Below are positions 23,806 through 39,620 of a stretch of DNA of 64,000 nucleotides, piece after piece. Position numbers and translations under genes: made by a program. The notes under the pieces were generated by a model. The model worked only from the letters and a program-made list of their open reading frames with translations. It searched no databases and was not told the DNA's origin. Source of the stretch: Lingula anatina (Eukaryota > Brachiopoda > Lingulata > Lingulida > Lingulidae); the NCBI RefSeq assembly GCF_001039355.2, contig NW_019773947.1:76043-140042 (forward strand). Direction: 5' to 3'. The stretch's first letter is position 1. Each line of letters begins with the position of its first letter.

Positions 23806-26800
23806 AGATTTGATTACATGATCACATCACCGGTTTATCTGTTATTTATTCAACTCTTTAGCAATAAATACAGGCACACGCAAGGTTGGCAGAACTCAAA
23901 TAGATTTGTTAGCATGATTTTGACTTTTTCGGTACATCGCAGTTCGAGAGTGGGGTTATGCATGACTTTTTTGGTAGATAAAGAAAACGACATCAACAAT
24001 GTCATCAATTAAAACTTGGTACAAAGCCATATACAAAGAAAAATATCACCACTGTAAGTAAGGATCTGACAAGAAAAATGTTGAATCTTTGATTAAAAAG
24101 GAATAAGTGGAATGTGAAAGAAATTTAGATCACTTCTAAGATCCTTCAATAAAATCATTTTCATAATTGTTTGACAGCATTATGCAGTAGATGGATATAT
24201 GTAGTTGCAAGTGCGCCTTAACGCTGTACATGATAACGTCTGTACTTCATTGTCGTAATCAATAAACCATTGCAAGGTTGTGCAATGTACAAAATAGAGT
24301 TCTATACACAAAATACAATACAGCAGTTTGAAATAGCCCAGGCTTGTATTTTGATAAGTTGAAACATTCAAGACACGCACGCACGTACACACACGCGCGC
24401 GCGCGCGCGCCATATCAAACATGTAGGCCCTATTGATCAGTTTGTAGTAAGTATTTTAGACACGCAACATAAGAAATCTTATGCCTGTAAGATTAAAAAT
24501 GACGACTTTCTGAGCATTTGAAGCAATACACATTAAGAGATATATTTGTTTTACATGGGAAAATGACCACAGGTGCACAATTTGTAAAGTATATCAGCAA
24601 ATACCACTAATTTGCTATCTTCCCCTTTTAAGTAATTGTATTTGGCTTATGTAAAAGAGATGAATCTTGCAGATCAGCGTGTTAAAATGATGAAATAACA
24701 AGCGTCAAATACAGTGATATCCGAAATAAAAAGAATTCTAACACAGGAAGAATTACTGTACGTCGGAACGGAAATCCCCCTCAAAAAAAAAAAAAAAAAA
24801 AAAAAAATTATACCTCCTTCTTTAACATTAAACTACTTCAAAAAAAAAAAAATCGAAAGATGATGATAAGAAATCATATCATAACTTAACGAGTTTATAT
24901 AGATTTTTTTTTCTTTTGCTACAGAGAGCCACGCGAAACGCGATATATGGAAATTTTATACTGAATGAAGAACGCTATGGACAAGTACAACGTTTATAAA
25001 AAATCACAACCTTTTATTCTATGAGATGATTTAATTGTATCTTATTTCATTGTGCCTGCTTACCCAACAAGTTATAAGTGCATGAATGAAAACGATAATG
25101 TCTCGTCAGTGCTGATTTTACCCACATATTGTCTAAAACACACAAACGCATTGAAACATAACCAAATTGAATCACGATAAAAATATACTTTAAATACTCT
25201 CGGCGAAACCTTCTCCAATTTTATTCAACATTTTAGGTATTTGTTGGAATGTACTTTTCTCGCCAGTGTTTCAGTTAAAGGCTTGATTCTGTCCTATTGA
25301 TGAGACCGATGAACTAATTTAGAAATGTTATATAATGTAAATAACTACCGGAATCAAATGACGTTGATAAGAAACCGCGATCGTAATTAGTTGATTTACC
25401 TATATCCTTCTTTGTCACCGTTGTTTGAGCCTCCTGTTAGTATGCAGCTGCCCGGTGACAAAGTAGACGATTGCCATGCTTGTATGGCGCTGATTGCGAC
25501 GATTTCGTATTAGCGGGCATTAAACATTATTATTCTCTACTTGTAGAGACTGTGTGTAACAAGATATCTGAAGATTTGCAGAATTGCCATCTTACCGGAG
25601 TATTTAACTCTTGTTCAAGTAATCGTTACCGGGGATCGCTAGATGCTGACAAAAGCGATTAGTTTACGATTACCATTTATAAAGCCAACAAAAAAGAAAA
25701 TGCCGAAAAGCTGTTTTCCCCGAGTTCAACGGGCTCCACAGTCGCACAGGAATTTCAAATACCTTGATAAATTTGTCGAATAGCTGCGCAATTTGCTGCT
25801 ATCGAGTGGTTGTCTTTGTAATCTTAGACATGTTTTCTCTCACTTGACTGCCTACACAATGCCATTAGAATCCTATCAGATAAATCGAGCGGAGACTGTC
25901 AAGCCAGCCAATAGCCCTTGAACACTGAGTGATTTCACGATAGCAGAATTTAATGGTGAAGCACTTCAAGATAACTTTTTTAATGAATTGCTCGTAGTCT
26001 TGTGTCAGATTTACCCTAGGATAACGATTTGGCATTTGACGTAAACAACGCGCTTAAAATACCACAAAATGGTGGATCCACGTCCACATTGATATATTTT
26101 GATTTTATTCGCGGTGAAAGGCGATGACATGTCAAAAACCAAATTGCGTCTTCCCATAAATTTTTAGATATTGCATCATGATTTGATCTTCCTTTTGCAA
26201 ACTAAACTACCATGTTGATAAGATTCTTCTGAAATTAAACGTGAACGAATCAACAGAAAATTAAGTGAATTAAAAATATTGGCAAGAAATTGAAATGCTA
26301 CAGTGAAAAGGTGCTAGGGGTTTTTGCAATATCTACACGTGTTTGTTTTCACGTTCTTATTTTTTAAAAAATTGGATGACTGCAGTTCTATTCCATCTAA
26401 GATGGGAGTTTAAGTAAAAATTCTTTGGCCCTAAAGTATATTGTGCGTATGTGTAGGATTTCAGATAATCTGTATCAAAAAGTTATGTGCAAAATATCAA
26501 TTACCTCATAGGAATGACTAGATAATACAATTCTCAATAATCTCTGGTCTCTACAAATCACTATGTGATACTATGATAAGTTTACTTTTACTTAATGTAA
26601 AAGGTTTTAGAATTAGTGAGCTATTCACAATTTTTTACTAACATAGCTTGCAAAACTACATGTAGATGCTAAATGAATATAACATAACTGTATGGATATT
26701 TCAGCCCAGAGAATCTCGAAAAAAAAAAAAATACTTTACTGTTATTGAAACCTTTACACTATTTCGAAAAATAAAAAAAAAATGTAAAAACACGCACACG

Positions 26801-26930
26801 TATGTGAAAATGCTAATTAGACCAGTAGCTGACATGTCATAAAGCGAACAAAATTCCTAATCTGAGAAAGAGATAGAGAGTTGGGTTGTCAATACAAAAT
26901 AAGAACAACAATTGGATGTCTTACAATTCA
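23806..26930. other. Gene-free interval between the repeated segment and HMX
   Basis: No exon is recognised. It contains a CA/CG alternating tract with pure CG repeats near 24380-24411, an A-run at 24783-24807, and a more complex, less AT-rich stretch at about 25370-26100 that could hold regulatory sequence for HMX, whose 3' end faces it. Open frames here are short and unlike known proteins. Confidence 0.5.
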
Positions 26931-26931
26931 A

Positions 26932-26937
26932 TTTATT
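26932..26937 (-). terminator. Possible HMX polyadenylation signal
   Basis: The plus strand reads TTTATT, giving AATAAA on the minus strand about 835 bp past the HMX stop codon. It would define an HMX 3' UTR of ordinary length. Other hexamers in this AT-rich DNA are possible. Confidence 0.35.
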
Positions 26938-27772
26938 TCACATACAAAGAAATAGAAAAAACATGAACATTTACAAAAATAACTTATCTTAGTTTATATG
27001 TACAGATTGGATTCCATAGCGTACGGAGATAACGACAGCTTGCCCGCAAGCCTTTTAGTAAACGAATATCAATCTTCGATAAAAGGCCGTCCATGCCCTT
27101 GCTTTGATTTTTGCTTTTTTAAACATTCTTCGTTCGTGTGAATTCTTCTTTCAGTTCCTTTTTTTTTTCTGTCAGCAACTACAATTTCATGTCGAACAAT
27201 ATCGCAAAAGACACAAGCTATGTAACAGAGACGAAACAACGATGGTTTCAAGAAAATACACAAATACAAATTTAAAAGAGTATTTTGTCATTGTAAAAAG
27301 TAAATCACTAAATTGTACTTCATTATTAACATTTTAAAGAAATGCGTTTTTAATCTTACAGGCAAGTACACTTGCACGATAACCTATATAAAATTAATTC
27401 CCGATTCTTCGACTTATATAAAATAGTCCAAAGCATCAACACAAACTGCCGTCATAAAATGGCAAGCGACAAGTGATTGTACATGCCAAGAGAAAAGTGA
27501 ATAGTCTGGTTTGGATCATAACCGCTTTTAAACAATCGCACAGTTACGTTCAGTTGCCAGTCTCAGAAATATGTTGTCTCAAACACAGTTAATTGGACAA
27601 GGCTTCCGATGAGGGTGAAGATATATATAAACGGCAGGTCTTTTAATGAGTTGCCAATTTCCCCCATTGTTCGGGTAATGAACTGCCAAGAAAACTTCAC
27701 CATAATGTAATTGTTATTTGATAAGCCAGATCGTATCGCGTTTTCGGCGTGGCAGGCAAGTTGGTTGACACC

Positions 27773-29588
<1,816 letters not shown>

Positions 29589-29715
29589 GTTGAGTGGTCC
29601 AGTAGGTAATGTTTGTAAATTGTTGACTACAAGCCTTATTAATTTGTCGAGTGCTGCGCAGCGTTCTCACGCAAGTATAGTGTAGGGTCTGGTGTCGGAC
29701 GTGGGTGCGGCGGTG

Positions 29716-29965
29716 TATTTTAAAACTCAGGTGGCAGAGACAGCTTAACCGTGATGGCGCCGATCACAGGGAGCGATAATAACTACAAGAGAAAAGAGTA
29801 GCAGAGAAGTTAAATGGATGACAAATGGACTGCATTCGCGATTGGTCGAGGACAATACATAATAGGATTAGAAGCACACAAGCCAAGGAGCCAGGTCCAC
29901 CCCGCCAATCACGGACAGAATAGCGAAGAAAGAGCTGATTGGCGGACGGCACAACGACCAATTAG
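29716..29965 (-). promoter_or_regulatory. HMX promoter region: TATA-like box and four CCAAT boxes
   Basis: Upstream of the HMX start (29588) there is a TATA-like AGTTTTAAAAT (about 29716-29727). Four CCAAT/ATTGG pentamers follow within 122 bp: 29841-29845 and 29938-29942 as ATTGG, 29905-29909 and 29958-29962 as CCAAT. Such clustering resembles NF-Y-type proximal promoters. The transcription start is not determined. Confidence 0.5.
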
Positions 29966-32900
29966 ATCCACGACTGTTGACATTTTTGTGTCAGCAGCTT
30001 GTCAGATTTGTTCGGTGAACAGTAGTAATTGAACAATTATTAATCAGCTGTCTTCTCGCTAATGGGTTTGCTTTTCAACTTTTTTAACGGAAAAGATACC
30101 CTGAACGCAAAATGACATCTCCTGCCATAAGCTTCCGGCAAGTTGCATTAATTCACCTTGACTCAGGTGCCACGAAGAACTAAAAACTTGCATCAGCATC
30201 GTGACCGTAGACGCTTCCATTAAATGATGGTAAAAAGAAGACATAAAAAGAGTTCGCGTTGCGTGTGATTGCATTTGAATTGCTCTAAATTTTCTCTTTT
30301 CTGTACACGAAACCATCGAACAAGTGAACGAGTCGTCGGCAATTTGTCAGCTCTTACTAGAACATGTTATTGTTCGGTGGAAAAGTCAGTGATTGCGAAG
30401 AGGGATTAAGGACTTTCATGCACAATAGCTTGTCAATGGGTGAAACTAGGGGTTCTATCAGAGTTAAATGGTCTTAAAGCAGCAGTCAACTATTCAAGAA
30501 GAAAAATCACCGGCAATCCAATCCACACTATTGAAAAGAAAGAGAGCTGCATGAAAGAACTCTTGCCGTTTAAGTACCCTTTCCCATTTAACGACAATAC
30601 CTGAACAGAAACATCACCTCCGGACAATCTGCGACAAATAGCAAGTAAATGGTGATTAAATGTTCTTTAATACCGCTTGCCATTACAGATGGGTAATTGA
30701 GTGAGACAATGGGCGGGTATGGTGATCAGATCAGACGGGTTTTGTTGTAATTTTCTTCTTGATTGAATCAGCGATCACTATCGACGCTCTTGTCGTGTCA
30801 CTTGCAGACCTACTCACTCGGAACCAGTTTTTAGAAGCAATTAATTAACGGTTCTTCCAAGAGCTCTTTTCTCCATTATCTCCGGAAAATGTTCCTTACC
30901 CCTAGGCACGCCATCATTAGATCGCTTTTGTCATTTTGCTAATGATGTACCCGTGGGCGCGAAAGCTTGCTCAAACACAGGAGATTGGTTGAAAATTGGA
31001 AAGCAAGCTTCTCACAAGTTGCACGGTTGCGCTAAAGTGGCATCATTAAAAATTGGCGAAATGAAAACGTTGCATGCTGCATACTTTAGGGCACGGCCTG
31101 GGGGAAGCCTCAGCCATATGCTCAGAAATAGAAGACCTTTCACGACAAAACCTATGAAAAAACGGTCTCATTATTTTCTTCAGTAATGAGGAAAAACAAA
31201 TCAAGTCAAGTGATCACGCTTTCAACGTTCAATTATTTCCTATTGCGCCGTAAAATTGGAAATCTTCAGTTTTCACAGTCAATAGAAATGAAGACAATAT
31301 GAATGAGGTATAACCTTAATCAGTTCGATAAAATTGCATTTGAAGGCTGGTGGGCCACAACGGAGCCATTAGGGGAAGAAACCAAGAAACTCTTTATGAT
31401 TCGTAATTTGCTTGGCACTGGATGAAAATTTGCCAATCGAACAAAATTACGCTTAAAATTTTCATTTCACTCACTAAATGGCCCGCGGAGTTGCGGCTTG
31501 ATGAAATGCATTCCCAAGTGGGCGGGGCAATACCAGGCTAGACAACGAAATTTGGAAGGCTGCCCCTCTCTGCTGGATCACTCACGTCCGCGGGGACCAT
31601 TTCGCAAAAACGTACCGAAAAGAACAAACTAGAAGCACAATTAGCCTGACTAACTCAGTCAAAATTGGAATGTTGTGTGTTGAACAGATCTTTTATGTAG
31701 TCGTTATCAGGTTATAAGTGGTCATTAGTAGGGTGTCGGTACGGCAGATTATCAGGCCGATCTATCCATCTTCGCGGGCGTGCGGACGACGTGCGGGTCC
31801 AAAGGGAGTGCTTCTTAGAAAACCTATTCCAAAATAGAGTGTCGTGACAGGGAAATATGTAGGTTTTCTGTCGCCGTTTCGATTTCAGTGCCATTGATTA
31901 GAATTATGTTTTAGTTATTTCAATAAAATATAGTCCCAATAGAAATGATACCTTCATTGTGACTATAAACCGTTTGAAAGTTTTCTGTTTGTTTGTTTGA
32001 AAGATTGCAAAATCTGCAAATATCGTTTTTCTATTCTTTCAAAAGCCACAAACAGGAAAACGAAGGCCGCTTTTCTCAGACTAATTCGATATATATTCCT
32101 AGGACAAATCTGGCATTTGATTCCCCTCAGCTTGATGTTACCTTTTTAATTAATTATAAAAAAATAATGTTGATTCTTTTTTGTTTAGTGAGGTACCCCA
32201 ACAACCCCCAAAGCATTCTTAAAGACTTCAACATTTCTCTTTGAGAAGTTAATTTACCGATGTTCTATTCAAAGTAAACAAAACTGCTATCCAGTTGTAT
32301 TGATAACGATGGAAAAAATAACACTAAAAGGATCATACTGAACAATTTGCTTAAGATCATTCAAATTGTAGATACTCTTTTCAATAGATTGATAAATCAA
32401 CAAAATGCCAGTCGATTGTGTTAGATTTTTCATGTTTGATGACGTGAGCGATTTATTCTGTTTTAACCATATAAATCTAAAGAGATCAATAGTCATCTTG
32501 ACATTGTAATACATACTATAACATTTTATTGAAAGGAGAAATGGCACTAATGGTGCCCTGCGTTTTTCTTTTTCTATCGGGTGAATGGAGAGCATCGCCA
32601 AACTGAATTATCACATGTATGTAGCGACAGAAAAAAGGTTATTCAAAGATAATCATGAAATGATTGCGTGCTAAAAATCATGCTCAGATGTTTTATTTAA
32701 GGCATGAATGTAGCTAACATCTTTAAATGACGATAAACAAACAAGCGCATAAAATGGTGAAGGAAAACCACCTGTGCAAATTGCCGCTAGACAAAATGTT
32801 AAAAGGAAAAGATCAGTAATATCTGCAGATAAATATGACTGCAACCTACAAATCTGCAATAATTTGATTACATGGTTGATAACAAAGAAGAAAAAAGAAA

Positions 32901-35900
32901 GAAAAAAGGAGAAAAGCAATGTCAATCAACATCACCTTATTTATCAGATAAGATACTGAGATCCTGCCTCCTTGTTCTGCAAATCAACGTCTTATTAAAC
33001 GGAAGTTGATGTCAAATTTAATATACAACGCTTGATGTCACTTGCATTAAAACAATACAGGTGATCATATTTTCTTTGAAAGAATTATGGTTCTTTCAAG
33101 CCAGAAAGATGAAAACGGGCGTTTTAATATATAGGATAACATCGTTTAAAAAAGGATCAGTGACAGAACGTAAACGGACGAATATAAAAGCAATATCCTT
33201 TGCTTGGATGTAGCACACTCAGTTTATCCTTAAATGAAATATTGACGATCAAATAAAGTTGAATTAAATGTCATTTTGATAATTTCATCTTAAAGGTTTG
33301 TTTCCATCGGTGTCATTTTACATTCAAGTTTGTTGATTTATGATTTATGAATTTTATTCATAGTGTAAGAGTGATAAGTTTAACATGATATCTGTAAAAT
33401 AAATCTGCTTAAGTGTTTTATTGACAAATATTAGTTCTAATTGGGATCTTGTCTACACAGTAAGTTAAATGATAGCACTCTCTAATTTTTCTATTGAAAA
33501 GTACTTTTTTACAGGCAAAAAAGGAAATGTTTGTTACAAAATCATGTTTTTCTTCGGGAGTAACTTCACAAAAATAGTGTCTTTCATAACAGGATAGCGC
33601 ACTTGGCGTCAGGTCACAACATTTTAGGCCTACTTTCGCATAAATACTAATATCTTAAATCCTCTTGATCCAGATTATGATTGAGATTGGCTCTATTTTT
33701 ACGGGGAATATGGACATCGGTATGGAAGTATGGAACGCAGCACCACGGGCACGATTCGAACGGTTATCTGCACGCAAGTAATCGAGCAAGAAAAATTGAA
33801 ATTGCATCCCAGCCATCCGATAGTCGGTTCGATCTTTACAATCAACTTTTAACCGTATTCAGTTAAGATCCGAAATAGCGCGGAAATCGGCGAACGCAAG
33901 GATGTTAATTAAAATGGTAATTCTGTCCCTTTCGGCGGAGTTATGCTGTCAGATTGATGTAGAACAAGAGTGTAATCATTAGAAAATGACAATCAGCGAA
34001 TGGCAGATAACTAATAGGTCTCTAATCGCGGTCTTTCTCGTTATTTCATTCCTTCAAGCGGTAAGTCGAGAACAATAGAAACAATCCCTATAACACAGAA
34101 TATTTCTTCGCCATTTAAGTTCTTTTTCATAATGAATATGTGAAAATTACATCTCAGTCGTTTCAGTTTTGCTTTTAAATATAAAGAAAAAGGACTGTAT
34201 GGAATTTGAAAAGGTGAAAAGTGAGTGAGGCAAAGCTTTCTCATTTTATTCGCTAGATAGTCTACACATATGGAAAGGTCAGATATTTATGAGATCTACC
34301 ACCTAAAAATTCTAAAGGACAATTCATATAGACATGTATATATATATAAATATATCAGACACGTCTTGGCAATTTTAAAAATGGCGATGAAATGGACTTG
34401 ATTTGTTTAGAAATGTTTTAGCTTAAGGGCTGTTATTCTTTATATAAATTGTTTTCTATTTTTTTCTTTTTTATATGGATATGGATATGGATTGCTAGTT
34501 TACCTTTGAAAAAATAAATGAAGTATGAAAAAGAAGTACAGGCAATATTCACTATTGTATGATGAGAAAACTCGAGTTGATTAAAATTAAGAAGATTATG
34601 CAACTATACATGGATATTGATATGCATTATCATATTGTTGTTTGAATAAATTATCAACCGTATGTTAAAAAGACAATTAACCATCATCTTTTCCCTAATT
34701 ATGACACTATATTTCCGTTATTTTGCATATTCTGTGCCCGGTAATACTATAACGTATCATTATAGGAATAATCAAAGAGCATTTCCGACGTGAACGTTGC
34801 GCACGTCCTATTAATTCAAGAGCATTAACTTTCATACATTGATGTTTTGGACACAATTATATTGCAAATGACCATGAGACGGGACTGATTTTTAGCATTC
34901 TCTTTTGTTGCTCTGTGTTTCTTTTGCTTTCTCTGAATAACAATTTTATTTTGAGATTAGGTGAAATTATCTTTTCGATACTTATAAAGTCTTGCTGGCT
35001 TTACTTTTCAAAAGAAAACAAATATTTAGCACGGAAAAACATGATATTATTATATAATTACGTTATTTATCCTAAGCACTGTCAATCTTTTTCCAGTGTA
35101 CCATTTTTTTATTACCTGTAAGAGCTAGAGAAATAAATAGTCAAATATACCATAATGATTTATTCATCAGTTGCTTAACGAAAAGCAGAGGATGAAACAT
35201 ACCAAATTAGATCTAAACAAATTCGTATGATATCCCTCCGCATTGAAGGAGATTTGCTGGTTTATACATATAGATATAAGAATTTTAATGATGTATCGAA
35301 CAGTCTTCACATTAGTGTCTACGCAACTGACATTTGCCTCAATTCAGTCATATTTAAGTGTCACGAACACTTGCACGTGAAACGATGTTGGAGAAATCGA
35401 GTATTTGCTAAGGCGTGCGTATCTTTTCATATACTTTAATTTGCCATGCACGGTTTTGTTCGTGGTTTAGCTTCTCGCCCGACGCCCAATTTTTTTCTCT
35501 CCGCGTTTTTTTTTTTAGTTTTCAATTTGCTAAAGTCTATGGTATGCTTTAATATCGAAATGTCTTGTAATATCTGTTAAGTATCGATTTTTGTACATCT
35601 TTTTTACCTGCGTATACAATATCCTTCGTTTGAAATCAAATGATAAAACTAAGCGATTTAATTGAGATGATTGCTAGTGAGATGAAAATTTGATCTAGTG
35701 TAGCATGACTGAATCTTGAGATGTTTGTCTGCAAATCGTCAGGCATTTTCAGTTCTCGTTCACAAATTATCGCCTATTGTATTACCTCAGAGAACAAATC
35801 AAAGCGGTTTGCTTGCAATTTGAGTTCCCATCTGGAGTTTTCAGCAGGCTATCGAAGAGTGCCGCTGAGAGAGCTGTGCGCAGCTATTATGGGGCACCCG

Positions 35901-37719
35901 CACTATGATTGATTGGAAACTTGAGACATCATTTAACAGTGTTTTGCTAATGAGTTCGTTCAACGTTGCCGATCAATCTAGGTAGAGAAAAAACTCAAAA
36001 ATCCCAGTTTCCCCTCTCCATGTGTCAAATCTGAATATAGATACATTAGGGCAAAACGCATAATGCGCCAAGCAATCGTTCTCTTCAAGCTCGCCGCGTG
36101 AAGCTAAATTCGAAGATGATGACTTTTGTGCAGAGGACAACAACGGCGCTGTCAATCGCCACTTTCTGATACTTAACGTTTCAAATATCCACTCTTATGC
36201 TACTTGAAAAATTGGGGACCTTGTCCTTGCTCCGAATCTGCATCAAGATGTACTTTACGGTGTATTTTATGTTAGCCATAGAAACAAAAAAAAAATGTCA
36301 CATAAAAATTGATCCAGTAAGTAGATGTTGAGGAGAAGAGAAGGTTGGTTGCGGTGTCACCGACTTAGGTGTGTTTACTGCAAGTTAAATTCGCAAGTAA
36401 GAACATTACACAGCTCCAAGAGCTGAACACATCTTCAACTTTAAGCGTCTTTGACCACCGCTGTTCGCGCTTGGAATTTCTGGGATTATACTTGAAGTCG
36501 CATCATCTCTGATTGATCTGCAACTGACAGATGATATGGTTGCTAGCTTGTACAGACGGACCACATGCCAAGCGGGAGAGATAATTAGATGAAATATTAA
36601 ATGTTTCACTTAATTTTTTTCGAAAAATCGTTAAGCTTTAGCGGTCCTCCAAAGAGGAAGACATTAAGATCTCGGCATGGCACCGCCAGCAGCAAATGCT
36701 CTTAAGGCAAGAAAAGTAAAGCTGGCGTCTAATCAAAGCTTAACTGAGGAAAGTACCTTCTTACTTGTTTCCTTACGATTACTCAAGCAAATAAAACATC
36801 TCAGTTAAAATTGATGGCACGTTTATCGTTCACCAAGATCGAAAAAAAAGCATGGAATAACTTACAGATTTTTTTAACGTATCATTATGTGGTTATTAGA
36901 TTAGTTGTTTGTGGACCAACATTTATCATGAGATGTTGCAATTAATTTTCGTAGAAAGATAAACACTACCGTTGAAAATAAAGAAATCTAATTTGCTCTA
37001 CACCACTCACTGTAGTCTCTATGTCAAGGATACCAGAAATTAGTTGCAGTTGAGTGTATTTTTTCTTTTTTCTAGACAGCAACTACCACGCAATGCTCTT
37101 TTACCAATTGTTCGTCAGATGGTGAATGCCGCTCCCGTGAGAGATCATTAGAAATCTTATCAAAGAACCCGGGTAGACCAGGGGAAAGCCGTGCACATGA
37201 ATCCCTCTGCTGCAGATCATTTCCACCACCTTAATAGGCAATTTAACGATACTTTTTGATGCTTACAAAGCAATTATATTCAATTACAAGCTGTTTTGGA
37301 GATGGCGATGACAAATAAGTTGATAATCTGCGCGTGAGGCAGGAGAAGCCTTGCAGATTTAACTTACTTGTAGGTGAGCATGTTCTCCTGGTTATTAAAA
37401 GAATTTTGATATGCATTATTCGTATATTCGCAAGTCGAAATCACATACACTGCAAAAGAGACAAAGAAACTGTCAGAAACTTGATGTTGCGCAGTCCCAA
37501 CGGTGAACATTCCCAAGAATATGATTCCCAAGAATGAAAAAGTTTTGTAATTCTGAAATATGTTTCTCAACAGCAGGTGGTCGTGATTCTTTAATGATTC
37601 AATTCGACTGCTCTGATAAGTGCTATACTTTTGATTCTTTACTGTTTCATCTCAAAATTGGAATATATGCATATTTGGATATATCAAACTAAAAATGTAT
37701 ATTGTTATCAACCTTTCTA

Positions 37720-38290
37720 GAAAGAATTCATTTGGCGGCCCTAGCTGTTTTGTTCGTCTCTGCGTTTCTCAAGGGTACTGTCGTCGTAAGCATTCAGCCG
37801 GCATTGAAGACAACTTATACCGACACTCACTCACGGCAAAGGCGGTTGTAGCCGATAATTGGACAAATTTCCCTGCGTTCAGAATCATTAATTTTGAGCA
37901 TAAAATTACATCCGGGAGTCTGTTTTCTAGGTGTTTAGGCCGTGGGTGCTTTGTCGCGAGGAATAGAAGCATCTCTAAACGAGGGATTGATACGGCTAGT
38001 GACGGCCCTGAGTTGGGCCGTAAAACGCGGGGTGACGAGCATTACCCTTGCTCATGGAGGCGGAATGAGCCGATTGTCGCACCGAGAAGAGACAATGTTG
38101 TCGCGGAAGGTAAAATTGTGGCCGTCTGCTGCGCGGCGCCATGGACCATATTAAGGTTGGATGTGCGACAAGTGGGGCCTGATACGCCAAATCTGCTCGC
38201 ATTATTCCGCTATCTAAATTTCCACACTATTACATATCGTGTCTATGGCACAACCATTTCACAAATTAATTCCCATTATGAGATTATTGT
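37720..38290. promoter_or_regulatory. Complex CpG-containing patch, open in several frames
   Basis: A plus-strand frame of 202 codons (37695-38303) is open here, and shorter frames are open on the minus strand over the same bases. This reflects locally high GC in otherwise stop-rich DNA. The translation shows no domain, repeat or signal, and there is no splice or start context to support a gene. I treat it as a candidate regulatory element or CpG patch between HMX and NK1a. Confidence 0.3.
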
Positions 38291-39329
38291 GACGACCATT
38301 TAGATCGCCAGAGAAAAGAATGCTTGTTTATCTAAGCTTGTAAGTTATGTTAAATTGAATGGCTTAGACCACTAATTTTGAAAACAATGTTCATCTACCC
38401 ATTTCTAAATGTGTCTCTTCGTCAATTTAGTAGAAAGTGTTTATTCCAAGAGAGTCACGATAATGCTGAATCCGAGGTGAAACAAATACAGGGGTTTGCA
38501 GTTCAGCTCCCAGTTTTCCCCAGGCTATAATTCTGGGTCTTGATTATAAGATTGTGAGCAGTTTTGTAAAGCAGAATCCAATAATATTGTCTATTAAATA
38601 TCAAACTACGAATGCTCCTAGTTTCGAATTTCTTCCTGCAAAACATTCACATCTTATTAGACTTTATCGAGAAAGATGAGTTTCGTTTTATAATTTCCGA
38701 CCTTATGTACGTCAATAATTAAGCCGCAACTAAACCGCTGTACCAAGTTGTCAGTTGAAGTTAGTGCAAGTGATTAGAAAAATCATCAAATCACCAACCT
38801 TCACTGGCATGTGGACCCGAAGAAAAATGAATTAAATGCGTTCAATGTTGATACGACGTGATTGTTCTGAAATGCATACCTAATATTAATAAGACTCAGT
38901 GATTCCAAAATGCGTAAAAAAAAGGGCAAAATTAAAAAATCTTACGAATGAGACATTTTGTGGATGTCTTATGAATTTTAAGGACGCGCACTGCTTAGAG
39001 CACTCTATTCTAGCCGCCCGGGTTGCTCTGAAGAACACTCTACCTAATTATTACTACACCTCATTGTGTTCGTCTGATTGGTAAAGCATTTATATTGTTA
39101 ATACAGCTGATTATTTTGGATATTAAATACCTTTTGGTGGCTTTGTCACTTATCAAATATATTTTGCAGCTTTGTGTGAAAACATTTATTGTATCATTTC
39201 ACTTCACGCCACTTAGGTTTAATGTGGATAAGTGGGTCTTCTTTAGATATCTGATTCTTTGAAAACTCAAGAGATATCGAGGGGTTTTCATGTCCGTGTG
39301 AATACTTCGAGGAGCACACTCAAGAAATA

Positions 39330-39620
39330 AGCGCTAAAATGCTTCCCTGCTGCGACCGAGCCTGTCAGCATCATGTAAATGCATTGCGAAGAAAGAACCT
39401 CATCAAGTGCTGCAGCGATTTAATGATACGAGCAGCACTTGGACGAAGGAGCGCTCGCTCAAGTCACGTGCCCCTACAAAGCGCTCGTGCAGCGTCGCGT
39501 ACAGTTGATCAGATAGGGATGTGTGACACTGCCATCTGACTTCAGATCGTCGCTAATGAGGGGCGGGGCGCTATAGGGGGCCGCACGCTATCGAACAGAC
39601 GAAAACAACGGAGAGACTAT
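39330..39620. promoter_or_regulatory. Candidate enhancer or CpG promoter with HMX-type sites
   Basis: A compact GC-richer block carries ATGTAAATGC (POU-like, about 39373), CAAGTG (39404-39409), TAATGATA, CACTTG (39436-39441), CACGTG (about 39466), CTAATGAG and a GC box GGGGCGGGGC (39560-39569). CAAGTG is the known HMX core site and occurs here twice in opposite orientation, 26 bp apart. Function is inferred from motif density only. Confidence 0.35.
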
